Shown here: positions 1 through 6,752 of the stretch, in pieces
Layout of the letters: the number at the start of each line of letters is the position of its first letter
Position numbering within the stretch: the first letter of the stretch is position 1
Notes under the pieces: generated by a model
Told to the model about the DNA's origin: nothing
The model's input: the letters and a program-made list of their open reading frames with translations, nothing else
Databases searched by the model: none
Source: Deltaproteobacteria bacterium
Lineage (GTDB): Bacteria; Desulfobacterota; Deferrimicrobia; Deferrimicrobiales; Deferrimicrobiaceae
Length of the DNA: 12,086 nucleotides
NCBI GenBank assembly: GCA_003105225.1
Contig: PQAK01000167.1
Location: forward strand, 1 to 12,086
Reading direction: 5' to 3'
Made by a program: the position numbers and the translations under genes

Positions 1-1232
1 GCTTTCCGCGCCAGCGCTTCCTCGACCGCCCGGATGATGGAGGAGAGGGCGGTTTCCCCGCCGGTCCGCGTCACCTCCACGACCAGCAGCCCCCAGGCGT
101 TGATCGTACCGGCGTACACCGTGCTTCCGGCCTGTTTGGGCACCGGTGCGGATTCCCCGGTGAGCAGGGATTCGTCGGCTTCCGACGTCCCCTCCAATAC
201 CCGTCCGTCGGCCGGGAGCCTCCCGCCGGGAATCACTTCGACGACGTCGCCCCGCACGAGGCGCGACGCGGGAACCGTTTCCGTCCGGGTCGGCAGGCCC
301 GCGCCGCCCGCGACCCGGCGCCTGGCCTCGCGGGGGAGCAGCCGGATCAGCCGTGTGAGCGATTCGGATGCCCTGCTCCGCGCCGCCGCCTCGAGGTACC
401 TGCCGAGCAGGATCAACGTGATGATCATCCCTGCCGTGTCGAAATAAACCTCCCCACCGGTCAGGAGCATGGCCGTGCTGAAGGCATAAGCGGAAAAAGA
501 ACCCAGAAAGACCAGCGCATCCATGCCGATGACGCGGTTCCGGATGCCGGATAGGGCATTCCGCAGGAACGGGTAGCCGGCATAGAAGATCACCGGGGTG
601 GTGAGCGCGAAGGCAAGCGCCTTGAACGCGCCCGCGGTTTTCGCCTCGATGCCCTGGAAATACCCGGCGTAGAGCCCGGCGGAAAACGTCATGACCTGCA
701 TCGAGAGGAAGGCGGCGGTTCCGAAGCGGACCAGGAGGTCGCGCTGTTCCCGTCCCCGGCCCTCCTCCGGGCCGCAGGATCTGCCGGGACAGGCGGTGTA
801 CCCCAGCCGCCGGATCCAGCCCGCGATCTCCCGGATTCCCGCCGACGCCGGGTCCCACCGGATTTTCAACCTGCCGGTGGCGAAATTCACCCTCGCGAAC
901 GACACCCCGTTTCTTCCTCCCAGGTACCGTTCGATCAGCCAGGCGCAGGAGGCGCACCGGATCCCCGAGATGGCAAGGGTCGCTTCGTTCTCCCCTCCCG
1001 CGACGACTACGGAATCGGCCAGGGCATCCAGGTCCGGCGCGGAGCCGGCTTCCGGCGGGCCCGGGACCCATCCGGTCCTCCTGCGATAGAACTCCTCGAG
1101 CCCTTCGCCGTGGAGGAGGCGGTAGATCCCACGGCACCCCGGGCAGCAGAAAAGGATCTCCCGCCCTTCCTCCTCATCGCGCAAGGCGGAATCGGGGGAG
1201 ATGTCCAGAAGACAGTGGGCGCAGGACGGCAC
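1..1232 (-). CDS. ccoI: Cu+-translocating P-type ATPase CcoI/FixI, N-terminal part (3' end beyond window)
   Basis: Only the first 410 or so residues are present; the gene continues past position 1. Visible in order are an N-terminal Cys-rich metal-binding domain of the kind found in CcoI-type ATPases (CAHC at residues 4-7, then FCCPGC around 28-33), an HMA domain with GIRCASC (Cys93, Cys96), hydrophobic helices from about residue 166, and the actuator-domain loop with TGES at 358-361. The CPC membrane motif, the DKTG phosphorylation site and the nucleotide-binding domain would lie outside the window. CcoI exports copper across the inner membrane for assembly of the CuB centre of cbb3 oxidase. 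The start is GTG: an in-frame stop of the upstream gene sits only 15 nt before it and no ATG lies between. A GGGA stretch lies just upstream. It is the last visible gene of the cco operon. Family assignment is firm; the metal is inferred from context. Confidence 0.92.
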   Translation of the reverse strand, partial: MPSCAHCLLDISPDSALRDEEEGREILFCCPGCRGIYRLLHGEGLEEFYRRRTGWVPGPPEAGSAPDLDALADSVVVAGGENEATLAISGIRCASCAWLIERYLGGRNGVSFARVNFATGRLKIRWDPASAGIREIAGWIRRLGYTACPGRSCGPEEGRGREQRDLLVRFGTAAFLSMQVMTFSAGLYAGYFQGIEAKTAGAFKALAFALTTPVIFYAGYPFLRNALSGIRNRVIGMDALVFLGSFSAYAFSTAMLLTGGEVYFDTAGMIITLILLGRYLEAAARSRASESLTRLIRLLPREARRRVAGGAGLPTRTETVPASRLVRGDVVEVIPGGRLPADGRVLEGTSEADESLLTGESAPVPKQAGSTVYAGTINAWGLLVVEVTRTGGETALSSIIRAVEEALARK

Positions 1233-1244
1233 GCGGATTCCCTT

Positions 1245-1937
1245 TCAGCCGCGAAGGGCGCGGACCAGGAAAATCGCTCCCGCGAAAACGACCATCGCCG
1301 CAGATGCCCGGTACAGGCGCTTCCGCATCCGGAGGCCCAGGAACCCGATCGCCCTTCCCACCAGGAGAAGCGAAGGGATCGTACCGGCTCCGAAGAGGGT
1401 CATCGCCAGGAAACCGCGCAGGAATCCCGATGCGGGGGTCCCCGCCTCCATCCCCGCCCGCGCCGCCGTCAACAGAGCGGCGTAGACCAGCCCGCAGGGA
1501 AGCAATCCCAGGATCAGCCCCATGGGGTAGAAGATCCCGGGGGCGTCCGATTCCTCCAGAAAGCGTGCGATGCGGGCATAAAGTCCGGCGGGGCCGCCCG
1601 CAACGGAAGCGGAGCGCTGCCGCGGAAGCCACCCGCCGAGCGCGAGGCCGGCCAGGATTACGAGCAGTCCCGCGCCGATCGCGACCGCTTGCTGGACGCG
1701 GCCAAGGCCTGCCGCGATGCCCAGGAAGGCCCCGGCAAGCCCGGCGGCGCCTCCGATCACGCCGTAGGTCGTGATCCTCCCGAGGTGGTACAGGAGATGG
1801 GACGGAAACTGGCGCCTTTCTCCCAGGCAGAGGGAGAACGTCCCCACGAGGGGGCCGCACATTCCGGTGCAGTGGCCGAACCCGCCCAGCAGCCCGGAGA
1901 CGAAGAGCAGGGGATAGACGGACTCAGTCGGCGACAT
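1245..1937 (-). CDS. DsbD_2 / SafE-like membrane protein of cbb3 clusters
   Basis: A protein of about 230 residues with roughly six hydrophobic segments, matching the family annotated as sulfite exporter TauE/SafE or cytochrome c biogenesis DsbD_2 (COG2836 type). The first helix carries GHCTGMCGP (His22, Cys23, Met26, Cys27), the hallmark of the family and a plausible copper or thiol-redox site. A second conserved-looking segment is GLILGLLPCGLVYAALL, with another Cys in a membrane helix. Homologues often sit between fixH and fixI in cbb3 clusters, as here. Sulfite export is therefore probably a misleading label, and a role in copper handling or cofactor assembly is more likely (inference). 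The start is uncertain: ATG at 1937 overlaps ccoH by 14 nt; another in-frame ATG at 1955 would add six residues; neither has a good ribosome binding site. The frame opens further upstream, but that extension overlaps ccoH heavily. Confidence 0.85.
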   Translation of the reverse strand: MSPTESVYPLLFVSGLLGGFGHCTGMCGPLVGTFSLCLGERRQFPSHLLYHLGRITTYGVIGGAAGLAGAFLGIAAGLGRVQQAVAIGAGLLVILAGLALGGWLPRQRSASVAGGPAGLYARIARFLEESDAPGIFYPMGLILGLLPCGLVYAALLTAARAGMEAGTPASGFLRGFLAMTLFGAGTIPSLLLVGRAIGFLGLRMRKRLYRASAAMVVFAGAIFLVRALRG

Positions 1938-2403
1938 CGAAGGAGAAGACGGCATGCCCCGTGCCGGGCAGGTGAACGGTGGCGGTCCAGGTCTTCCTCC
2001 CGCTTCGGCACCGCACGAGGATTCCCTTGCCGCGGTACCGCCCATCGGGATCCTTCGCGAGGTCGACGCGGTTCGGCGGCATGCGCATCCCCTCCATGCC
2101 GAGGTCGATCCAGGGGCGGCCGTCGCCTTGGTAGCCCGGGGCCTCCACCGAAAAGGTCAGCTCCTTCATGGGCCGGACCGGCTTCGGGGAGATGTCGAGG
2201 AGCACGTCCGGATTCCCTGCGGCCTCCTGCGGCGCCCCGGAAGCGGCAAGGGCGCCGCCGCGCTCCCGGTCCCGGAAGTAGTCGAGCGACTTCCGGTAAT
2301 ACTCCTTTTCGACGGTGCCGTCGTAGCTCTTCTCCGCGACGAAGACGGAGACCGACAGCAGCACGGCGAAAGCGGCGAGGATGCCTGCCACCAGCGTTTT
2401 CAC
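1924..2403 (-). CDS. ccoH: cbb3 oxidase assembly protein FixH/CcoH
   Basis: 159 residues. One N-terminal membrane helix (about residues 4-23) is followed by KSYDGTVEKEYYRKSLDY, the YDG...YY pattern typical of FixH just after the helix. A periplasmic beta domain follows, with a Met-rich stretch DLGMEGMRMPPN (Met103, Met106, Met108), the sequence DGRYRGKGIL, and a Cys at 132 before SGRKTWTATV. FixH/CcoH is a small membrane protein needed for stable cbb3 assembly; the Met/Cys cluster would suit copper contact, which is my inference. The start is GTG, overlapping the ccoG stop in a GTGA arrangement that suggests translational coupling. The 3' end overlaps the next gene. Confidence 0.9.
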   Translation of the reverse strand: MKTLVAGILAAFAVLLSVSVFVAEKSYDGTVEKEYYRKSLDYFRDRERGGALAASGAPQEAAGNPDVLLDISPKPVRPMKELTFSVEAPGYQGDGRPWIDLGMEGMRMPPNRVDLAKDPDGRYRGKGILVRCRSGRKTWTATVHLPGTGHAVFSFDVAD

Positions 2404-3506
2404 GGGAATACCGCCTTTCCGCTCAGCGAGAGCCCTTGTCCTTCCGCCACGAAGGTGACGCTGCCCCCCTCGTTCTCCTCCCTGCGCACGATCACCTTCC
2501 CCGTCTTCCGCGTGCGCGGCCCCACCTGGATTTCCTTCTCTCCGTACATCGTCCCCTCCCCGTCAAGCCGGAGGGCGAGTGCGACCGGCCTGCCCCCGTC
2601 GTTGCGGACGGTGTAACGGTAACTGTTGGCGGGAGCGCCCGCGATCTTCGCTTCCCATTGGACGAGCAGCGAAACGTCGGGCTTTTGGAGCAGGAGGAGC
2701 AGGAACGCCAGGCCCGCCGCCGCGGCCGCCCCGCCCCAGAGCGCCGCCTTGGGCCGGCGGATCGTCCCCCGGTAGGCGATGAACGGCCGGATCGCCTGCC
2801 GGTCCGAAATGGCGCGGCACGCGTCGATACACGCCGCGCAGGCGATGCACTCCCGCTGCGCCCCCTCCCGGATGTCGATCTTCACGGGGCAGATCGAAAC
2901 GCATCGCTCGCACCGCGGGCACTCCTCCATCCGGGAACGGTCGAACCCGACGGTCAGCGTCCGTTCGTCGAATAGAAGGTTCTGAAACATCGAGTAGGGG
3001 CAGACGGTGCGGCAGAACGTCGGCCCGAGGAGGGCGAGCATGAAGAAGAAAACCGCCCACTGGACGAGGAAGATCCCTGCGGCGATGCGCGACCGGAACA
3101 GGACGGCCCCCGCCTCGGACGGAGGGACGAAGTACGCGATGACGGAAAGGGATGCCGCCCCCGAGAGTAGGAACAAAACCGCTTTCCCGCCGGTTTTCCG
3201 CCAGGACGCGGGAAGGAGGCAGGAGGCCCAGGAAGAGAGCTCCGGGAGGACGGTCTGCGGGCAGACCCAGCCGCACCAGACCCTTCCGAAAACGACCGTG
3301 ACCGCGAGGACGAGGAGCAGGACGGCCAGTGTCCCCAGAAGGAGCAGGTGGAACTCGCTGAGCCAGAGGGTGGTCCCGAAGAACAGGAGCTTCCCTCCGG
3401 GAATGTCGAACCGGAGCGCGCTTTCCCCGCCGATCTCCAAAAAGGGCAAGGCGAGGATCACCGCGCCCTGGGCCAGGGCAGCGATCCGGCGTCTTTGTTT
3501 CCACAT
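2400..3506 (-). CDS. ccoG: cbb3 oxidase accessory polyferredoxin CcoG (RdxA/FixG)
   Basis: 368 residues. Membrane helices flank CGWVCPQT (Cys78, Cys82) and CRTVCPYSMFQ (Cys165, Cys169), both signatures of the NapH/CcoG family. Two complete 4Fe-4S motifs follow: Cys196/199/202/206 (CPRCERCVSICP) and Cys220/223/226/230. After a last helix near 256-273 comes an Ig-like FixG C-terminal domain (NSYRYTVRNDGGRPVAL). CcoG is reported as a Cu(II) reductase delivering Cu(I) for cbb3 assembly. It is somewhat shorter than the 450-500 residues usual in Proteobacteria, mostly at the termini, with all cluster ligands kept. I chose ATG 3506 because it lies 5 nt after the ccoP stop and preserves the usual N-terminus; the open frame upstream overlaps ccoP and is not homologous in appearance. 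Confidence 0.95.
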   Translation of the reverse strand: MWKQRRRIAALAQGAVILALPFLEIGGESALRFDIPGGKLLFFGTTLWLSEFHLLLLGTLAVLLLVLAVTVVFGRVWCGWVCPQTVLPELSSWASCLLPASWRKTGGKAVLFLLSGAASLSVIAYFVPPSEAGAVLFRSRIAAGIFLVQWAVFFFMLALLGPTFCRTVCPYSMFQNLLFDERTLTVGFDRSRMEECPRCERCVSICPVKIDIREGAQRECIACAACIDACRAISDRQAIRPFIAYRGTIRRPKAALWGGAAAAAGLAFLLLLLQKPDVSLLVQWEAKIAGAPANSYRYTVRNDGGRPVALALRLDGEGTMYGEKEIQVGPRTRKTGKVIVRREENEGGSVTFVAEGQGLSLSGKAVFP

Positions 3507-3511
3507 TCCGC

Positions 3512-3991
3512 CTACGGCTTCCCGCCGTACTCCCGCACCGAGTCGACGTAGGCGAGGACCTTCCAGATCCGGTCGCGGCCGAGCGACTCGTCGAATCCCG
3601 GCATTCCGTTGGGGCGGCCTTTCGCGATCGAATCGTATTTCGGGGCGTCGGTCTCCCCGTATTTCAGGTGCGCCGTCAGGTCCGGCCCGACGTCCCCCTT
3701 GAGCGAATCGTGGTGGCACCCGGCGCAATGCTCCCGGTAGATCCCCCTGCCTTCGGCAACGGCCTTCGAGTCGCGTTCATAAGGGTTTTCCCGCAGCGGC
3801 GGCCTCTCGGACGCGATCTTCCTTTCCGCCTCCGCCTCCCGTTGGAGCACCTTGTACTGCGACCACCCGCTGAACTGGGGCGTGTAGGCGGCGATGTAAT
3901 AGATCCCCCATGCGATCAGGCCGAAAAAAAGCAGGAGGAAGCCCCGGGGGGGCTTGTTGTGCCGCTCCATGTCCTTGAACGGGTTCTCCAT
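3512..3991 (-). CDS. ccoP: cbb3 oxidase subunit III CcoP, mono-heme form
   Basis: 159 residues, about half the usual CcoP length. The N-terminus resembles the CcoP/FixP membrane anchor (NKPPRGFLLLFFGLIAWGIYYI, helix about 18-36), followed by a charged linker and one cytochrome c domain with CAGCH at 89-93 and a probable axial Met in NGMPGF (Met130). Canonical CcoP has two CxxCH domains; the second is absent, with a normal stop and no sign of a frameshift. The missing heme appears to be compensated by an extra domain on CcoO. The soluble domain would lie in the periplasm and receive electrons from a c-type cytochrome or the bc complex. The start at 3991 is fixed by a strong GGAGG site 7 nt upstream. 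Confidence 0.92.
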   Translation of the reverse strand: MENPFKDMERHNKPPRGFLLLFFGLIAWGIYYIAAYTPQFSGWSQYKVLQREAEAERKIASERPPLRENPYERDSKAVAEGRGIYREHCAGCHHDSLKGDVGPDLTAHLKYGETDAPKYDSIAKGRPNGMPGFDESLGRDRIWKVLAYVDSVREYGGKP

Positions 3992-3996
3992 GGCAT

Positions 3997-4003
3997 CACC
4001 TCC
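3997..4003 (-). promoter_or_regulatory. Ribosome binding site of ccoP
   Basis: On the minus strand GGAGGTG precedes the ATG at 3991, with 7 nt between GGAGG and the start codon. It decides the ccoP start against an open-frame extension that would overlap ccoQ, and it lies in the largest gap inside the operon (34 nt), consistent with independent translation of CcoP. Confidence 0.75.
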
Positions 4004-4025
4004 GAAAAGGGTTCCGCCGTCCCCC

Positions 4026-4196
4026 TCAACGGCCCTTGCCGGGCCGCCGGGGCTCGCTGTCGTCCTCGAGCATCCTGTACTTGGGGGCTTCCACCCGCTC
4101 GCGCCGCCTCCGGCAGTAGTAATAGGCGACGATACCGACGAAGACGGCGACAAGCGCCCCGCTGAACAGCAGATAGGTCCACCCGCTTCCGGTCAT
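4026..4196 (-). CDS. ccoQ: cbb3 oxidase small subunit CcoQ
   Basis: 56 residues with one membrane helix (about residues 6-26, WTYLLFSGALVAVFVGIVAYYY), then a basic stretch CRRRRERVEAPKYRMLEDD and a charged tail. Size, single helix followed by a Lys/Arg-rich region, and acidic LEDD-type end fit CcoQ/FixQ, a small subunit that stabilises the cbb3 complex. The ATG overlaps the ccoO stop (ATGA), indicating coupling. Position between ccoO and ccoP is the standard NOQP order. Primary sequence of CcoQ is poorly conserved, so context carries much of the weight. Confidence 0.85.
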   Translation of the reverse strand: MTGSGWTYLLFSGALVAVFVGIVAYYYCRRRRERVEAPKYRMLEDDSEPRRPGKGR

Positions 4197-5167
4197 CGCC
4201 TGCCCAGCTTCCTCAGGTACGCGATCGTCTTCCAGATCCGGTCTTTCCCGAGCATGGATTCGAAGGCGGGCATTCCGCCGGGCCTCCCGCCGGCGATCGA
4301 TGCGAAGATGTCGCCGTCCGTCCCTCCGAATTTCCACTGCGGGTCGGTGAGGTCGGGGCCGAAGCCTCCCTCGGCCTTCTTCCCGTGGCAGGAACGGCAG
4401 TTGGCCTTGTAGAGATCTTCCCCCTCCTCCTCGGCTTTTTTATCGCCGGCGTACGGGTTCCGCGCCTCCGCCGCCGCCGCGGTCCGCACTCCCGCCGATT
4501 CCCTCCTCGCCGCCTCCTTCAGGTCGCGACCGAGCTTCTGGAGGTAGGCCACCATGGCGTCCATCTCGGTGATTCCTCCGCGGAGGTCTTCCGGGGTCAC
4601 GCGGGCCCGCGCCGCTGCGGAAGGATAGGAGGCCGCGGTCACCGTGCTCCGGAACCCGTCGATCTGCCGCTGCACCTCGTCCGCACCGTAGCCGTACCCG
4701 AGGACGGTCACCTTCCGGAAGGAGGCCGAGGTGTCGAGCCGGCGCTTCGCCAGCCACGCGTACGACGGCATGTTCGACTTCTCGAACATCCCCTGGGGGT
4801 TCGCCATGTGCCGGTAGTGCCAGGAGTCCGGGTACTTCCCTCCCGCGCGCGCGAGGTCCGGCCCGGTTCGCCGGGATCCCCACAGGAACGGCCGGTCCCA
4901 GGCGAACTCCTCGGGCTTGGAATAGTCCCCGTACCGGGCCACCTCCGTGCGCAGCGGCCTCACCGTCTGGGTGTGGCAGTTGTTGCACCCTTCCCGGATG
5001 TAGATGTCCCTCCCTTCGAGCTCGATCGCCGTGTACGGCTTGACGAGCGGGCTTACCGGCTGCGTCGAGGGATGGAACAGAGGGATGAACGTCGTGACCA
5101 GGGTTCCCACCGAGATGACGACCGCCGCCGCGACGGCCAGGAGCACCGGATTCTCATAGAGCTTCAT
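4193..5167 (-). CDS. ccoO: cbb3 oxidase subunit II CcoO with an extra C-terminal cytochrome c domain
   Basis: 324 residues, longer than the roughly 200-240 usual for CcoO. Residues 1-215 are a normal CcoO: membrane anchor (8-30), heme c motif CNNCH at 61-65 within EGCNNCHTQTVRPLRTEVARYG, probable axial Met133 in NMPSYAWL, and the family ending MDAMVAYLQKLG. An Ala/Glu/Lys-rich linker (about 216-242) leads into a second cytochrome c domain, with CRSCH at 257-261, GPDLTDPQWKFGG and Met299 in GGMPAF. This second domain resembles the sole cytochrome domain of CcoP in the neighbouring gene (shared NPY..D.KA, GPDLT, SIA.GRP.GMP.F and LG.DRIWK). The subunit therefore holds two hemes c. It starts at ATG, 10 nt after ccoN, with a strong ribosome binding site. 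Confidence 0.95.
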   Translation of the reverse strand: MKLYENPVLLAVAAAVVISVGTLVTTFIPLFHPSTQPVSPLVKPYTAIELEGRDIYIREGCNNCHTQTVRPLRTEVARYGDYSKPEEFAWDRPFLWGSRRTGPDLARAGGKYPDSWHYRHMANPQGMFEKSNMPSYAWLAKRRLDTSASFRKVTVLGYGYGADEVQRQIDGFRSTVTAASYPSAAARARVTPEDLRGGITEMDAMVAYLQKLGRDLKEAARRESAGVRTAAAAEARNPYAGDKKAEEEGEDLYKANCRSCHGKKAEGGFGPDLTDPQWKFGGTDGDIFASIAGGRPGGMPAFESMLGKDRIWKTIAYLRKLGRR

Positions 5168-5172
5168 CGGCC

Positions 5173-5178
5173 CCTCCT
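5173..5178 (-). promoter_or_regulatory. Ribosome binding site of ccoO, overlapping the ccoN stop
   Basis: Minus-strand AGGAGG lies 5 nt before the ccoO ATG and shares its first base with the last base of the ccoN TGA stop. Ribosomes finishing ccoN are positioned to reinitiate on ccoO. Confidence 0.75.
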
Positions 5179-6563
5179 CACGCCGCCGCCGTTTTCGGGC
5201 GCGCAGTCCGGACGAGGTTGTACGCGAATACGACGATTCCAGCGAAGTAGATCGTTCCCGCGGCGAGCCGGATCTTCCAGTACGGGACCATCGATGCCAC
5301 GGAGTCCAGGAAGGTGTACGTCAGCGAGCCGTCCGCGTTGGTCGCCTTCCACATCGCTCCCTGTGCGATCCCCGCGACCCACAGGGAGACGGAGAACAGG
5401 AGCTGCCCGACGAGGATGAGCCAGAAGTGGACCCCCACCAGCTTCACGCTGTGGACGTCCCGCCCGTAGACTTTCACGACGACGAAGTACAGGGAGGCGG
5501 AGATGATCATCGTCACCCATCCCATCGTCCCCATGTGGACGTGGCCCACGACCCATTCGGTGTAGTGGAAGAGGCCGGAGAGGGCCCGGATCGCCTGGGT
5601 CGGCCCCTGGATCGTCTGGAGGCCGTAGAAGGTGATGCCCAGGATGAAGAACTTCGTCAGGTAGTTCGTCCGCATCTGCTCCCAGTTGCCGTTCATCGTG
5701 TAGTAGCCGTTGATGACCGACCCCCAGGACGGCGCGATGAGGAACATGCTGAAGGCCAGCGCCACGGTCTGGATCCATTCCGGCACCGGGGTGAGCATGA
5801 GGTGGTGCGCCCCCGTCCAGAGGTACCCGAAGACGAGGGACCAGAAGGCGATGATGGAGAGCCGGTGGCTGTAGATCGGCAGCCCCGTCGATTTCGGCAG
5901 GAAGTAGTAGAACATCGCGAGGATCGGGAAGGTGAAGACGGAGGCCACCGCGTTGTGGCCGAACCACCACTGGACGTTGGCGTCGTTCACTCCCGCGTAC
6001 GCCGAGTACGACTTGAGGAGGTTCACCGGCATCGCGAGATTGTTCAGGATGTAGACCACGGCGACGGTCACCACCGTCGCGATGAGGAACCAGAGGGAGA
6101 CATACATCTGCTTCTCCCTCCGCTTGACGAGGGTCCCCAGGACGTTGGCCGAGAACATCACCCAGATGACGACGACGACGACGTCGAACGGCCATTCCAG
6201 CTCCGAGTACTCCTTGGCGGTGGAAATTCCCGCGAACAGGGAGACCGCCGCCAGGAGGACCGCCGCGTTGAACAGGTACAGATGGGCGCGCGCGAGCCGC
6301 GGGAAGGCGATGGGCGTCCGGGTCAGCTTTTCCAGCATGTAGTAGCTGCAGGCGAAGATCCCGGAAAGGGTGAACCCGTAGATGAGGCCGTTGGTGTGGA
6401 CGACCCGGAGCCGCCCGAACGAAAGCCAGGGGGTCAGGTTGAGGGAGGGGAAGATCATTTCGGCCGCGATCCACAGTCCCACCAGCAGGCCGACGAGGAG
6501 CCAGAAAACCGCCGAGAAGATAAATCCTTTCACCACGGAGTGATGCTGCGCGCCGTCCGCCAT
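5178..6563 (-). CDS. ccoN: cbb3-type cytochrome c oxidase catalytic subunit I CcoN
   Basis: 461 residues with about 12 membrane helices, the usual CcoN size. It reduces O2 to water at a heme b3-CuB site in the inner membrane and pumps protons. All signature residues are visible: His56 (RVVHTNGL, low-spin heme b), His203 (WWFGHNAV, CuB), Tyr247 with His253/His254 (FGYLWTGAHHL; the cbb3-type crosslinked Tyr and two CuB ligands), and His341/His343 in EWVVGHVHMGTMGW (heme ligands). The assignment of His and Tyr roles follows known CcoN structures. The gene is the first of the operon; ATG 6563 is preceded by a GGGGG stretch. A run of five GAC-type triplets on the plus strand (6168-6185) encodes the poly-Val stretch at about 128-132. 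The gene faces away from the hybrid kinase across a 189-bp gap. Confidence 0.97.
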   Translation of the reverse strand: MADGAQHHSVVKGFIFSAVFWLLVGLLVGLWIAAEMIFPSLNLTPWLSFGRLRVVHTNGLIYGFTLSGIFACSYYMLEKLTRTPIAFPRLARAHLYLFNAAVLLAAVSLFAGISTAKEYSELEWPFDVVVVVIWVMFSANVLGTLVKRREKQMYVSLWFLIATVVTVAVVYILNNLAMPVNLLKSYSAYAGVNDANVQWWFGHNAVASVFTFPILAMFYYFLPKSTGLPIYSHRLSIIAFWSLVFGYLWTGAHHLMLTPVPEWIQTVALAFSMFLIAPSWGSVINGYYTMNGNWEQMRTNYLTKFFILGITFYGLQTIQGPTQAIRALSGLFHYTEWVVGHVHMGTMGWVTMIISASLYFVVVKVYGRDVHSVKLVGVHFWLILVGQLLFSVSLWVAGIAQGAMWKATNADGSLTYTFLDSVASMVPYWKIRLAAGTIYFAGIVVFAYNLVRTARPKTAAA

Positions 6564-6752
6564 GATGCGACCCCCGTAATGAGATTGTGCGCGGCTATAT
6601 GTTTGAATTCACATATATCAGTGTAATGGATGGGGCGGCGGCGGGGAGGGAAATTTTTCCGCACGGCGAAAAACCCCTGAATAATCCGGCCTGGAATGCC
6701 GAAACGTTAATGGAAACAGTCGTTCGGACGATGACATCCTGGGCAGGAGTGC
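6564..6752. promoter_or_regulatory. Divergent intergenic region between ccoN and the hybrid kinase
   Basis: 189 bp that must hold promoters for both directions. It is clearly more AT-rich than the flanking genes, especially at 6596-6627. I found no FNR/Anr box (TTGAT-N4-ATCAA) and no convincing consensus -35/-10 pair for either gene. The plus strand has weak AT-rich hexamers (for example around 6680 and 6705), and a ribosome binding site AGGAG at 6745-6749 precedes the kinase ATG by only 3 nt. The inverted repeat is listed separately. Confidence 0.6.
6596..6617. promoter_or_regulatory. Candidate operator: 7-bp perfect inverted repeat upstream of ccoN
   Basis: TATATGT, 8-nt spacer, ACATATA. 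The arms are exact reverse complements and the centre lies about 43 bp upstream of the ccoN ATG. The spacer contains the smaller palindrome TGAATTCA, offset by one base from the centre of the larger repeat. On the minus strand, TGATATATG (6612-6620) resembles an extended -10 element and overlaps one arm, so a bound protein could block or assist ccoN transcription. The repeat stands out in GC-rich surroundings, but short AT palindromes also arise in promoters by chance. Confidence 0.4.

Noticed and set aside
1110..2975. Long plus-strand open frame (about 620 codons)
   Set aside because: It is antisense to ccoI, the DsbD_2-like gene, ccoH and ccoG, all of which have clear motifs. Its product is low-complexity Arg/Pro/Gly-rich sequence with no domain, typical of GC-rich shadow frames.
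3512..3991. CcoP as a truncated pseudogene
   Set aside because: It has a strong ribosome binding site, intact anchor, heme motif, axial Met and a natural ending, and the lost heme is matched by an additional domain in CcoO.
6168..6185. Triplet repeat (GAC-type, five copies)
   Set aside because: It lies inside ccoN and simply encodes a run of valines in a membrane helix; no sign of a phase-variation role, since triplet changes keep the frame.
5427..6626. Plus-strand open frame opposite ccoN
   Set aside because: The product is a His/Asp/Glu/Arg/Val-rich mirror of the ccoN membrane helices; CcoN on the other strand is certain.
6564..6752. FNR/Anr box or sigma-54 promoter for the oxidase operon
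   Set aside because: The best match pairs TTGA (6603-6606) with ATCA (6617-6620), but the spacing is too wide for TTGAT-N4-ATCAA. No GG-N10-GC type -24/-12 element was convincing.
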